A stretch of DNA of 20,443 nucleotides, taken from NCBI GenBank assembly GCA_001515185.1, contig LQHI01000069.1, forward strand, positions 1-20,443, read 5' to 3'. Made by a program: the position numbers and the translations under genes. The notes under the pieces are model-generated. The model searched no databases, was not told where the DNA came from, and saw only the letters and a list, made by a program, of their open reading frames with translations. The DNA is from Hadesarchaea archaeon DG-33 (GTDB lineage Archaea > Hadarchaeota > Hadarchaeia > Hadarchaeales > Hadarchaeaceae). The number at the start of each line of letters is the position of its first letter. The stretch's first letter is position 1. Positions 1-8,536 of the stretch are shown here, one piece after another.

Positions 1-1620
1 GCTAATCCCGGGAGTACAGTTTGGAATTTCGAGTGTCACACGCACACCCACGCAAGTTTGACTCAATTAACCGAGAATGAAATTCGTGCGGAGTTGGATG
101 CTGTGGACGCTGCGTTCACAGCTCACGGTTTAGCTATCCCAAAACACCACGCGTATCCATTCGGAAATTATGACGACACGGTCGAAGCAGTACTTGCGGA
201 GTATCGACTCAGTGGTAGAATGGTATGGGGGTTTATGAGTACATATCCTATAACAAACTGGTATGAACTGAAAGCTGCTCAATTAAAACGCTCTACTCCA
301 TTGGGCAAAATCCAAGGATGGATAGACGACTGTGTGGCGGATGCTGCGTTATTGGTTATATTGACTCACGATGTGAAGGCAAACCCAAGCACTTATGGTT
401 GCACGCCAGAAAAGCTTCATCAATCGCTGGACTATGCCATTGGAAAACAGAATGCTGGTCTATTAGAGATAGTGACGATAGCGGAGGCTTACGACTACTG
501 GAGCACTGCCGAGCAAGGCAAGGCAATGGTGGTCTTCACCTTCGATGATGCTTGGAAATCCGACTACGAAAACGTATGGCCGATGTTCAAAGACCACGGA
601 GTCGCCGGTACGAGCTACATCATCACTGGCGCAATCGAAAATGAGAATTGGGACGACACGGCAGATCGTCTGACTTGGGCAATGATAGAAGAAATGAGCG
701 CGGATAACACGCCGCCGGTGATATCGAACGTGGCTTCTTCGGAGGTCACGAGTTCAAGTGCAAAAATTACTTGGGACACGGATGAACTCAGCGACAGTGT
801 GGTCAATTATGGGAAAACTACGGCTCTGGGGAGCTCGGAATCGGATGCGACGATGGTCACGAGCCACTCAATTACACTCACGGAACTTTCCGCATCCACA
901 ACGTATTATTATGAGGTGCAATCGACGGACGCGAGTTCAAACACCGCAGTCGACGATAACAACGGATTTTATTACACATTCACCACCGCGGCACCGGATA
1001 CAACGCCGCCCATCATAGAAAATGTCGCCTCCTCAGCTATAACGAGCAATTCAGCAACCATAACGTGGGATACGGATGAAATCGCGGACAGCTTGGTCAA
1101 GTATGGCGCATCATCGGGGAACTACACGGATAACAAATACGACTCAGCTTACGTAACGTCGCACAGCATCGGACTCACCGACCTGACTGAAAACACGACT
1201 TACTACTACGTCGTCAAGAGCACAGACCCGAGCAACAACAGTTCCGAAAGTTCTGAGTACAGCTTCACAACACTAGAAGCGGGGGCAACGGTTATGCACG
1301 TCGCCAACATCGATATGTTTCTTCAAACTCTCGGTGTAAACACAAATGCTATGGCAGAGGTGACCATCGTCGATACCGATAACAATCCAGTTGCGAACGC
1401 CATGCTGTATGGTCACTGGGAGAATGCAACCTCCGATTCCGATTCTGCAGAATCAGATGCAAACGGTATAGTGGAGAGATGGAGCTTGCAATCTGACTCA
1501 TTAAAGAAGCCTCCGAGTGGGACGACGTTCACTTTCGTGGTAGACAATATCGTCAAAGAAGAGTGGACGTACGACCCCGAAGCAAACGTTGAGACGAGCG
1601 ACAGCATATCGGTGCCATAG
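1..1620 (+). CDS. Secreted polysaccharide deacetylase (NodB-type), 5' partial, with a second truncated NodB start and FN3-like modules
   Basis: The frame is open from the first base, so the gene begins upstream; a TTG at 58 is only an internal codon. Numbering from base 1, residues 8-160 are the second half of a NodB carbohydrate esterase domain: an H-x3-H metal motif (H13, H17), AYPFG at 51-55 and the late His in LTHD at 123. Such enzymes remove acetyl groups from polysaccharide amino sugars using a bound metal. The first half, with its catalytic Asp, must lie upstream. At residues 176-233 a new NodB start appears (FTFDD, Asp182-Asp183) but stops before any H-x3-H motif and runs into two fibronectin-like modules (about 237-424) and a C-terminal beta-rich domain. 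It is probably extracellular. The gene ends at a stem-loop terminator. The family is clear; the substrate is not known. Confidence 0.85.
   Translation, partial: ANPGSTVWNFECHTHTHASLTQLTENEIRAELDAVDAAFTAHGLAIPKHHAYPFGNYDDTVEAVLAEYRLSGRMVWGFMSTYPITNWYELKAAQLKRSTPLGKIQGWIDDCVADAALLVILTHDVKANPSTYGCTPEKLHQSLDYAIGKQNAGLLEIVTIAEAYDYWSTAEQGKAMVVFTFDDAWKSDYENVWPMFKDHGVAGTSYIITGAIENENWDDTADRLTWAMIEEMSADNTPPVISNVASSEVTSSSAKITWDTDELSDSVVNYGKTTALGSSESDATMVTSHSITLTELSASTTYYYEVQSTDASSNTAVDDNNGFYYTFTTAAPDTTPPIIENVASSAITSNSATITWDTDEIADSLVKYGASSGNYTDNKYDSAYVTSHSIGLTDLTENTTYYYVVKSTDPSNNSSESSEYSFTTLEAGATVMHVANIDMFLQTLGVNTNAMAEVTIVDTDNNPVANAMLYGHWENATSDSDSAESDANGIVERWSLQSDSLKKPPSGTTFTFVVDNIVKEEWTYDPEANVETSDSISVP
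709..1272 (+). repeat. Two tandem fibronectin III-like modules inside the deacetylase gene
   Basis: The encoded stretches from 709 to about 999 and from 1003 to about 1272 align along their length. Both start with TPP(V/I)I and N-V-A-S-S, share I-T-W-D-T-D-E, then V-T-S-H-S-I, then T-T-Y-Y-Y and end in F-T-T. The module is of the type that links or displays catalytic domains outside the cell. The DNA copies have diverged, so this is an old protein-level duplication. Confidence 0.8.
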
Positions 1621-1626
1621 TGTTAG

Positions 1627-1660
1627 ATGGGGGCAAAACGCAACCCCCATTAATTTTTTT
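1627..1660 (+). terminator. Stem-loop plus T-run terminator
   Basis: ATGGGGG (1627-1633) pairs perfectly with CCCCCAT (1644-1650) across a 10-base loop, and seven T residues follow at 1654-1660. It lies just after the deacetylase stop and separates that gene from the pilin-like operon. Confidence 0.75.
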
Positions 1661-1697
1661 ATAATTCCATGATGCCTATTTTTGGCTAAACCAAGCA

Positions 1698-1744
1698 TTT
1701 TTAAATTAATACTTTCAAGTCAAATAGTTTATGCTATGGAGGTG
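1698..1744 (+). promoter_or_regulatory. TATA box and Shine-Dalgarno for the first pilin-like operon
   Basis: An AT-rich TTTTTAAATTA at 1698-1708 has the form and position of an archaeal TATA box, predicting transcription from about 1730. GGAGGTG at 1738-1744 is a strong ribosome binding site six bases before the ATG at 1751. It fixes that ATG as the start in preference to the in-frame ATG at 1682, which would lie upstream of the TATA box. Confidence 0.6.
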
Positions 1745-1750
1745 AGTAGG

Positions 1751-2206
1751 ATGAAGAGATTATTGGAGGATGAAGCTGGAGTCGAGCCGATCGTGATGAA
1801 AATCATGGCTGGCATAATCTTGCTCGCGGTGGGACTGGGCATAGGAGTGGCGCTTTACCAGCAGGCGGGTATGGGCGCAGAGCAGACGCTTAGCTTTAGC
1901 GTAAACGTTTTGCCCACGAGCGCAACGATTGGAAGACCAACTACCAGCGAGAACACGATTACTGCGCAAGTCACCGTCCAACCGGTGCTGGGTTACGACA
2001 AGCAGGTGACGCTCAGCGCGACTGGAATGCCAACAGGAGTAAACGTAAGTTTCTCTTCCCAGAGTGGCATCCCGGAGTTCGGTTCGACCATGACCATAAG
2101 CGTTGACGATACTGCTGAGCTCGGCACCACTACGATAACTATCCGCGGGACGGGTGAAGACGATACCACAAAGAGCACAACATTTGAGCTGACGATCGTA
2201 GACTAG
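1751..2206 (+). CDS. Type IV pilin-like membrane-anchored protein with an Ig-like domain
   Basis: The product is 151 residues. It begins with a short charged leader, then DEAGVEPIV and a long hydrophobic segment (about residues 15-38), the pattern of archaeal class III prepilin signals such as (A/G)VSPVI. I infer possible cleavage near the glycine before VEPI; this is not proven. The rest (about 45-151) is a Ser/Thr-rich beta domain like the Ig-like modules of archaeal surface proteins. It is the first of four same-strand genes, with 5 bases between its stop and the next start. It is likely a pilin-like or anchored surface subunit. No assembly ATPase or platform protein is in the window. Confidence 0.65.
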   Translation: MKRLLEDEAGVEPIVMKIMAGIILLAVGLGIGVALYQQAGMGAEQTLSFSVNVLPTSATIGRPTTSENTITAQVTVQPVLGYDKQVTLSATGMPTGVNVSFSSQSGIPEFGSTMTISVDDTAELGTTTITIRGTGEDDTTKSTTFELTIVD

Positions 2207-2211
2207 AAAGG

Positions 2212-2565
2212 ATGCCAGCTTTCAGAACCCTCGCACTAGTGATACTTGCGGCTTTCGTGGTTTCGATATTCATATTAGGTTACCAGTTCCTTCAAGGCCT
2301 CGACCGCGAGCGTAGGGCAAGGGACGCTGCACTTGAACTGAACAACGGTGTACAAGCAGTGATCGCGACCGGAAATCCACAAACAGTCGAGATTACTGTG
2401 CCTGCTGGTTACAAACTCAAGTTTGAAAATCAACGTGTATCAATAAATGGCTTCGCCGTCCCGGAAAATGGTTACCTGCTGCAAGTGACAGACCTAGAAC
2501 TCAGCGAAGGTTCCTACGTGCTAACCATAACGCTTGAAGGTAATTCAGTCGTGGTGAGCAAATGA
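2212..2565 (+). CDS. Small single-pass membrane protein, pseudopilin-like (paralogue of the gene at 14462)
   Basis: The product is 117 residues, with an N-terminal membrane segment (about 5-28) and a short outside domain of predicted beta strands. It aligns along its length with the 120-residue product at 14462-14824: R-T-L-A-x-V-I near the start, V-P-x-x-x-x-L-x-F-E-N in the middle, and similar ends. The next start codon at 2562 overlaps its stop (ATGA), so the two are likely co-translated. The shape fits a minor pilin or pseudopilin of an archaeal type IV pilus-like system. I do not recognise a named family with certainty. Confidence 0.7.
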   Translation: MPAFRTLALVILAAFVVSIFILGYQFLQGLDRERRARDAALELNNGVQAVIATGNPQTVEITVPAGYKLKFENQRVSINGFAVPENGYLLQVTDLELSEGSYVLTITLEGNSVVVSK

Positions 2566-2996
2566 CACTAACCAAAATCCTGAAAACGCTCTTCACATGC
2601 ATTCTTGTGATCTCTTTCTTGCTCGTGACCGTCTCTGCTTACCAACAACACCGTACCATCTCTGCGCTCGCTGAGCTAACCGATGTCACTTCAGCAATCG
2701 TCACCCGCCTATCCGTAGAGGAGCTGGTATACGTAGACAACGATGAAAAGTTGCACATGTACTCGATCGATCCCGCAAAGCTTGAAAATTGTCCCACCCG
2801 CTGGGAGATCAACGGGAAAAACTTTGATTTTCGAGTGTCGGTGGGCTACGAGACTGGGGACGAGCACGTTCTCGGACCCTACGGTTCAGCTCCACCCGAT
2901 GATAGGACGAGGTGCTCGTTGGCGGTAGCATGCGCCCTCTACGAGAACGGCCGGTTCCTACCAGCCAAGTTAAGTGTGATTGCATGGCGCGCTTAG
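2562..2996 (+). CDS. Single-pass membrane protein in the pilin-like operon
   Basis: The product is 144 residues. A hydrophobic segment at about 10-27 is followed by a coil-prone stretch and a beta-rich domain with three cysteines. It is probably an N-terminal membrane anchor with the rest outside. Its ATG overlaps the upstream stop by four bases and its end overlaps the next start by 13 bases, so expression is coupled. Its position after the 117-residue gene mirrors the gene at 14817 in the second cluster, although the two proteins are not clearly similar by eye. Function is unknown; a minor pilin-like role is inferred from context. Confidence 0.65.
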   Translation: MTLTKILKTLFTCILVISFLLVTVSAYQQHRTISALAELTDVTSAIVTRLSVEELVYVDNDEKLHMYSIDPAKLENCPTRWEINGKNFDFRVSVGYETGDEHVLGPYGSAPPDDRTRCSLAVACALYENGRFLPAKLSVIAWRA

Positions 2997-3481
2997 ACGA
3001 TCGCGGCGTTGCAGATATTCTCGCAATCGCGTTCATGTTTGTAATGCTAGTCCTCGCCGCAGTGTTCATGCACACCTACAGCCTGAGGCCACTCCGAGCG
3101 GCCACCGATCGCCAACTCGAGCTCAAGAGCGGACATTTGTACATGACATTGGAGCTCGCCTGGGTCGAGCCGTATAGCGTAAGCTTTCTGCGTGCGGCCA
3201 CCGAGAACCTCCTGATAGAACAACCAACCGTGCCCGGACCCTACTTGCGCTCCGCCATGGAGAACGCCATCGAATACTTTTGCCCGCCCGGATACGCTGT
3301 GGCGATCAGCTTAAGTCACGACAACTCTTCGTGGGAGCTTTCATGGCCTGAGGGTGTTGGGCTCGGCGTAGACGCGGAGAAACAATTTGTTAGACAGGGT
3401 GAGGCGCGTTTGACAATGGCCGGTGGGAAAAACATTGCTGTGCCAGTGACGGTGCGGATTTTCGAGATTACTGGGGCCTGA
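2984..3481 (+). CDS. Pilin-like membrane protein with an RGVAD N-terminal motif
   Basis: I chose the ATG at 2984 because it gives 165 residues starting MARLDDRGVADILAIAF, which matches the archaeal pilin-family pattern of a charged leader ending in D-R-G-V-(A/S)-D-(I/V) before one hydrophobic helix. Starting at 2912 would add 24 residues that overlap the upstream gene far more. The remainder is mixed alpha/beta. The gene overlaps the previous one by 13 bases and ends two bases from the convergent rad50 stop. It is likely the last member of a pilus or secretion subunit operon. Confidence 0.65.
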   Translation: MARLDDRGVADILAIAFMFVMLVLAAVFMHTYSLRPLRAATDRQLELKSGHLYMTLELAWVEPYSVSFLRAATENLLIEQPTVPGPYLRSAMENAIEYFCPPGYAVAISLSHDNSSWELSWPEGVGLGVDAEKQFVRQGEARLTMAGGKNIAVPVTVRIFEITGA

Positions 3482-3482
3482 A

Positions 3483-5885
3483 TCAATCAAATCTCTCGGG
3501 AACTGTTACTTGCTCGACCCTCGTCGGCTCGTCCGCGTCCTTGTTCCGAGAAAAACGATAGAGGTAACCACTCACCGCTTCCTCCAGCCGCTGTTCATGA
3601 GTTATGATCACTATCTGCTGTACGATCTCGGGGAGGCGCTCCCTCAAGACCTTCGCGAGCTCCTGGATGCCCTCCTCATCGAGGTTGTGCGTCGGTTCGT
3701 CGAGCACGATCCAGCTGAGCGATGGCGCGAGCACGATTGCGAACGCTATCCGGAGCGCTAGGCAGGCATCGGTGCGTTCACCTCCGCTCGCGATCCCTTC
3801 GACCGGAATCCAGTTTCCAGCGCGATCGCGGAGCTGCAGCACGTAATCGCTTCCTCGCTCGCCCCCCTCGACAGCGAGCTTGATGCCTGTTAAATCTCCG
3901 TAAGGGTAGATGTTCTCCCAGAGTTCGCTCATCGCCTCGTTAACTCCATCGATGAATTCCCTGCGCATGGCCACTTGGGTTCGCGCGAGCGCGGATTGAA
4001 TTGTGGTTAGGCTCCTCACCGCGTCCTCCAGATGTTTGACCTCTACCTCACATCGCACAATCGTCTCGCGCTTTTCCCGAATGCTCTCGATGAGCTTCCG
4101 CTTCTCCACAATCAACTGATCCTTCCCGACGAGCTCGGTGCGCAAACGCTCGTGGGTGCGAATGAGCTCCTCGTGGTGGCGCTCGAGCTCTTTCGCCCGT
4201 GCCTCGTCGTAGGCGCGCCTCAACTGCTGTAGCTCGCGCTGTACACGTAATTGCTCAGTAAAATTCTGCTTACGCTCGATCTCGAGCTGGTCCAAGTCAA
4301 GCCTTAGCTGAAGTGACTGCTTGGTCGCGGTGAACTGCCCGCGGAGCGCTTCCGCTTCCTTGCGTGCTCCCTCAACCTCAATCGTGAGCTTTCTTGTTGC
4401 GTCCCGCACGTTTGGAAGTTCCCGTTCAAAATTCTGAGTTTGTTGGGAGAGCTGAGAACGCTCCGCCTCTCGCGCAGGAAGCTCTTCGATCTCCTTCTCC
4501 AATAACTGGGCTCTCCTCTGAAGTTTGAGTTTCTCATTCAAATTTTTATTTAATTCTTTCACGTGCGCTTCAAGTTCGGCTGCGCGTTTGATTTTCGCCT
4601 CAAGCTGTTCTCTGCGCTCCTTCAATAATTGCTGCTTTTTACTCTCCTCAAGGGGACTTTCGCAGACTGGACATGTTGAACCCGCTGCTGCAAGTTCATC
4701 CATCACCTGCTGAAGATCCTGCACTCGGGCATGAGAAGCTGCAAGTTCATCGCCAACGCGTCTAGACTTGAGCTGCAGTTCTTCAATCAGTCTCGCCAGT
4801 TCTTGTGATTTTAATTTTTCCAGCTCCTCGCTCAACTTGTTTTTCCGTTCTATCTCGCTCGCGAGCTTTTCCAAGCGTTCATGAATCATACCTATCTTGG
4901 TTTCCAATTCCTGCGCCCTCGAGCTGCTAGTAGTTAAATTTGAGTTGAGCTCGCTTGCCCGGGCATCGACTTCGCGGCAGGCTTGTTCGAGTTCTGTCAC
5001 CCGTCGTTTGAGTTCTTCTGGAGCAAACTCGACAGCGGCCCCTAACCTCTCTTTGATTTGCTCGATTTGACGATCCAACGCGTTTATCGCCCCATCGAGT
5101 TCGCGGGATGAACTCTCCAACCGTGCGAGTTCCTGCTCGATTTTGCGCAACTGCTGGAGTTGGGAGGAGGTCGCCTCCAGCTCTGGTTGAATTTGCTGAA
5201 GCCTCCTCTGGATCTCCTGTTTCGAGAGTTCAATATCCTTCATCTCCTGCTCGTGGGTCGGCAAGAGAGCTAGCGAGACGTCCTGTCCGAGCTGGTTTAT
5301 GGTTCTCTTTCGTTCCTCGGTGCGGTCTCGGACGCGGTTCGTGAGCGAGCCGATTTCTTTGCGTGCTAGCTCAAGCTTGTTTATGCCCAAAAGCTCATCG
5401 ATGCTTTCCATTCGTTTGCCGCGCGGCAGGGTCAGGAAGTAATCCAAACGGTTTTGTTCCGCGTAAATCGCTCGCTCGAAGAGATCGTAATCGAGTTTGA
5501 GAAGGGAGCGGATGTTTTCGCTCACACGCGTCGCACTTGGGCTCTCGATTAACTCCCCGGTAGCTTTCCGAAGTTCCGAAAGCACCGTCCCCTTCCCCCG
5601 CTCGATGACACGTTTAACCGTAAATTCGTCGTTGTTAGGTGTGAGGAATCTAACCTCGACCTCTGCCCGATCCATCGTGTCAGGCCGGTTCATGATTAGG
5701 TTATCGAGCCTGATGCGTCGGGTCTGCACCGCTGGCAGGGTTCCAAAGAGAGCGTAGGTAATCGCATCCAATACTGCGGACTTTCCAGCACCCATGGTTC
5801 CTACGAGAACATTCGTGCCGTCGCCAAAATGCAAGTCGGTGTTGTGGTGCGACTTCCAATTTTTTAGTTTAACTTGGGTTATCAT
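3483..5885 (-). CDS. rad50: DNA double-strand break repair ATPase Rad50
   Basis: The product is 800 residues. It forms the SMC-like ATPase partner of Mre11 that tethers and processes DNA ends. Visible motifs are Walker A GTMGAGKS (29-36), a zinc-hook CPVC (405-408) at the centre of long coiled-coil arms, the ABC signature SGGE (700-703), and Walker B ending in Asp729-Glu730 followed by a D-loop. All are intact and the length is within the archaeal range. I chose ATG 5885 (MITQVKLKNW) because it gives the canonical N-terminus, has a GGAG-type site upstream and overlaps the mre11 stop by 17 bases. A longer frame reaching 6059 would add 58 non-homologous residues inside mre11. Two genes often next to this pair in archaea, herA and nurA, are absent here. 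Confidence 0.97.
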   Translation of the reverse strand: MITQVKLKNWKSHHNTDLHFGDGTNVLVGTMGAGKSAVLDAITYALFGTLPAVQTRRIRLDNLIMNRPDTMDRAEVEVRFLTPNNDEFTVKRVIERGKGTVLSELRKATGELIESPSATRVSENIRSLLKLDYDLFERAIYAEQNRLDYFLTLPRGKRMESIDELLGINKLELARKEIGSLTNRVRDRTEERKRTINQLGQDVSLALLPTHEQEMKDIELSKQEIQRRLQQIQPELEATSSQLQQLRKIEQELARLESSSRELDGAINALDRQIEQIKERLGAAVEFAPEELKRRVTELEQACREVDARASELNSNLTTSSSRAQELETKIGMIHERLEKLASEIERKNKLSEELEKLKSQELARLIEELQLKSRRVGDELAASHARVQDLQQVMDELAAAGSTCPVCESPLEESKKQQLLKERREQLEAKIKRAAELEAHVKELNKNLNEKLKLQRRAQLLEKEIEELPAREAERSQLSQQTQNFERELPNVRDATRKLTIEVEGARKEAEALRGQFTATKQSLQLRLDLDQLEIERKQNFTEQLRVQRELQQLRRAYDEARAKELERHHEELIRTHERLRTELVGKDQLIVEKRKLIESIREKRETIVRCEVEVKHLEDAVRSLTTIQSALARTQVAMRREFIDGVNEAMSELWENIYPYGDLTGIKLAVEGGERGSDYVLQLRDRAGNWIPVEGIASGGERTDACLALRIAFAIVLAPSLSWIVLDEPTHNLDEEGIQELAKVLRERLPEIVQQIVIITHEQRLEEAVSGYLYRFSRNKDADEPTRVEQVTVPERFD

Positions 5886-7170
5886 CTGATTTCCTCTCCA
5901 GCTCAATTTTGACCTGCTCTTCCACCACATCGAACACCTTTTGAAGCGCCTCCCCACCTCTGTCCTCAACCAAAAGATTGTAGAGTATGCGTACATCGAA
6001 TGGTTGGTCGTAACTAACCTCGCGAAGGTTTGCTTCAAGCAGACCCATCGCCATCTCATCTATGGGCAAGCGTCGCTCCCTCAACTTGCGCAGGAGCTGC
6101 ACTTTTTCCTCGAGCCCTGGGGAGGTGAGGTCGCCCTTGCTTATAGCGACCAACGCTCGATCGGTGAACTCCTGAATGATCGATCGCTCGTCGAACTCGC
6201 TGCGCGATGCCTCTTTTGAGAGAGTCCCCGTGAGCCTCAGCCTGATCAGAGGTAGCTTCTCGAAATTGCGCCTGGGTCGCCCCAGCAGCTCCCATACCTT
6301 TGCTCTTACCGCTTCACTCAACTGAAGGATCCCAACGCTCTCGAATTTCATTTCCTCATAGTAAAAATCTCGCACGCTCTTAAGCTCGATGAACTCGTAG
6401 CTGAGCCGATCATCGAGGTCGAGCATGTAGTACCCCTTTGGCACCTCGGCCTCTACTTGAAGCAGTTGAGTGCGTTCGGTGCTTCCTGGAAAGAGTAGTG
6501 GCTTCCCGTGAGCTGTAGCTTCTGTATGATAGTGGATGTGTCCGCAGAGGTAGAGGTCAAACCCGGACGGCAGGTCTGCGAGATCGATCGTTGGGAACTC
6601 CTCGCTCGAGTACACGTACTGTCCCACAGATTGGTGAAGCATCATGATGTTGAACGCACCTTCAACAGGCTTGGGATTCCAAGTAGCGAGCACATTTTTT
6701 GCATGTTGTTCGGGCACATTGCTCATGCCGTGAATCGCTAGCGTGCCACTTGAGGTTTTAAAAATCAGCGTGTTGTGATGCAGGTGGATGAGGAGACCCG
6801 CAGCTTCAAGAGCCTCTACAGGGTTAACGAATCCTCGGGTGCGCCGCTCGTGATTTCCGTGTAAAGCGATTACGGGTGTCCCGCGGAGCGCCACAGGGGA
6901 AAAATCATCCTGATTTTTGTCGATAACACGGCTGAGCGTGATCTCGTTCCGTCCCTTTGCTAGTGGAATTGAGAGGATGCGCATGGCTTGGGCCCAAACT
7001 TCTTGGCGGGGGGTTCTCATATCAAAAATATCGCCGAGCACGAGAATGAGTTCCGCACCAAGTTCAAGCGCTTGCTCGATGGCCTCCCTAGTCTGTTCGA
7101 AAGAATCTTGTTCCCGCGCAGTTCCCCACTTCGTCCCCAAGTGAGTGTCAGCGATAACCGCAATTTTCAC
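5869..7170 (-). CDS. mre11: DNA double-strand break repair nuclease Mre11
   Basis: The product is 433 residues and starts at GTG 7170. It is the Mn-dependent nuclease of the Mre11-Rad50 complex. Phosphoesterase motifs are in order: D8-x-H10, GDIFD with Asp47, GNHE (105-108), a His in H-Q-S-V near 178 and GHIH near 209. The C-terminal part (about 270-433) is helical and acidic/basic mixed, as expected for the capping and Rad50-binding regions. It heads a two-gene operon with rad50, whose start lies inside its last codons. The divergent rfcL gene shares the short upstream region. Confidence 0.97.
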   Translation of the reverse strand: MKIAVIADTHLGTKWGTAREQDSFEQTREAIEQALELGAELILVLGDIFDMRTPRQEVWAQAMRILSIPLAKGRNEITLSRVIDKNQDDFSPVALRGTPVIALHGNHERRTRGFVNPVEALEAAGLLIHLHHNTLIFKTSSGTLAIHGMSNVPEQHAKNVLATWNPKPVEGAFNIMMLHQSVGQYVYSSEEFPTIDLADLPSGFDLYLCGHIHYHTEATAHGKPLLFPGSTERTQLLQVEAEVPKGYYMLDLDDRLSYEFIELKSVRDFYYEEMKFESVGILQLSEAVRAKVWELLGRPRRNFEKLPLIRLRLTGTLSKEASRSEFDERSIIQEFTDRALVAISKGDLTSPGLEEKVQLLRKLRERRLPIDEMAMGLLEANLREVSYDQPFDVRILYNLLVEDRGGEALQKVFDVVEEQVKIELERKSDDNPS

Positions 7171-7207
7171 CGTTATCCCATTCAGTATAGGGGCTAGAAC
7201 TTAAGAC

Positions 7208-7265
7208 AATTTTTAAGAGAGGGGTCAAGAATATTCTCTGTTTTCCGTGCCCCAATCATTTTAAT
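7208..7265. promoter_or_regulatory. Divergent promoters for mre11 (-) and rfcL (+)
   Basis: On the minus strand CTTAAAAATT (plus 7208-7217) is a TATA candidate about 42 bases before the mre11 GTG. On the plus strand ATTTTAATC around 7258-7266 sits about 35 bases before the rfcL ATG at 7297, predicting a leader of fewer than 12 bases. There is no Shine-Dalgarno before rfcL, in line with near-leaderless translation. Confidence 0.5.
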
Positions 7266-7296
7266 CAAACCCAGCTAAATTGTGTTTGGTACCTCC

Positions 7297-8520
7297 ATGT
7301 CAGAATCTTGGGTCGACAAGTACCGACCCCGCGAACTCAAGGAAGTAATAGGACAATCCCAAGCTCTTAAAGCAATGCTTGGCTGGGCGGAAGGGTGGCG
7401 GAAGGGCAAGCCAAAAAAACCAGCCCTCCTGCTCTACGGGGCGGCGGGGACGGGGAAAACAGTTGCAACCGCTGCATTGGCCCGGGAATTTGGGTGGGAT
7501 TTGATCGAGCTCAACGCTAGCGACAAACGCACCCTTAAAATAGTCCAACAGGTTGCCGGCACAGCAGCGACGACAGGAACCCTTTTTGCGGGGGCGGGGG
7601 GCAAGCGGTTGGTCGTGCTCGATGAAGCCGACAACGTCTACGGAACTACAGACCGGGGTGGATACCGAGCGATCGAGGAGTTGCTTAAGCAGACTCAGAA
7701 TCCAGTGGTGCTAATTGCTAATGACCAATATGCGATTCCGTGGAAAATAAGGGGCATCTGTTTCGCCATAAACTTCAGGCGCTTAACTAAGGATGTAATT
7801 GCAAGCGTACTTCAACGGATATGCCGCGCGGAGCACATCGAAGCCGACCCGATTGCGTTGAACGTAATTGCTGAAACTGTACGGGGTGACCTGCGCTCCG
7901 CGATAAACGATCTGCAAACCATTGCGGCCGGCAGAAAGCGCTTAGCCATAAAGGATGTCGTGCTTTATCGACGCGACCGGGAAGCGAGCATTTTCGATGT
8001 GCTGAAGCAACTCGTCTATGCCAAGGGAGTTAGGGAAGCTCGAGAGTTGTTATGGGCGCTCGACAAGGCACCTGACGATGCCCTCGCGTGGATTGATGAA
8101 AATATCCCACGGATGTTTGCCGACCCGGCTGACCGAGCTCGGGCCTACGACGCCATTTCGCGGGCCGATACTTTTCTAGGCCGCGCCCGAAGAAGACAAG
8201 CTTACGGGCTTTGGAGGTACGCCAGCGACCTAATGAGCGCAGGGGTTGCTCTCTCTCGTGAGGGCGAGCTAAAATTTGTCCGCTTCCAACCTCCCAGCTC
8301 TGGAAAATATTTCGGCAGAACTAGGTCTGTTCGAGCCGTGCGTGATAGCGCAGCGAAAAAAATTGCTGCTCGTTGTCACACCTCCTCGAAGGTTGCGCGA
8401 AAAAACTTCTTGCCCTACTTGCACCTGATATTCAAACACGACAAGAAGGCTGCATCTCGAATCGCGGCCGAACTCGAACTGAGCGACACTGAGGTTAATT
8501 ATCTCAAGTCAATGCGGTGA
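7297..8520 (+). CDS. rfcL: Replication factor C large subunit (clamp loader)
   Basis: The product is 407 residues. With the small subunit it loads the PCNA sliding clamp at primer ends using ATP. The N-terminus has the RFC box SWVDKYRP. Walker A is GAAGTGKT (48-55), Walker B is LDEAD (Asp109-Glu110), and a D-L-R-S-A-I-N-D sensor 2 region follows. I chose ATG 7297 over the in-frame GTG at 7282, which adds five residues ahead of the conserved start and lies before the predicted transcript start. The protein is short for a euryarchaeal RfcL: it stops soon after the collar domain and shows no C-terminal PCNA-binding box. The small subunit gene is not in the window. Confidence 0.95.
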   Translation: MSESWVDKYRPRELKEVIGQSQALKAMLGWAEGWRKGKPKKPALLLYGAAGTGKTVATAALAREFGWDLIELNASDKRTLKIVQQVAGTAATTGTLFAGAGGKRLVVLDEADNVYGTTDRGGYRAIEELLKQTQNPVVLIANDQYAIPWKIRGICFAINFRRLTKDVIASVLQRICRAEHIEADPIALNVIAETVRGDLRSAINDLQTIAAGRKRLAIKDVVLYRRDREASIFDVLKQLVYAKGVREARELLWALDKAPDDALAWIDENIPRMFADPADRARAYDAISRADTFLGRARRRQAYGLWRYASDLMSAGVALSREGELKFVRFQPPSSGKYFGRTRSVRAVRDSAAKKIAARCHTSSKVARKNFLPYLHLIFKHDKKAASRIAAELELSDTEVNYLKSMR

Positions 8521-8536
8521 CTCGGAAGGTTCTCCT

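Noticed and set aside
5886..6059. 58-codon N-terminal extension of Rad50
   Set aside because: The extra residues are mre11 read in another frame; the conserved Rad50 N-terminus begins at 5885.
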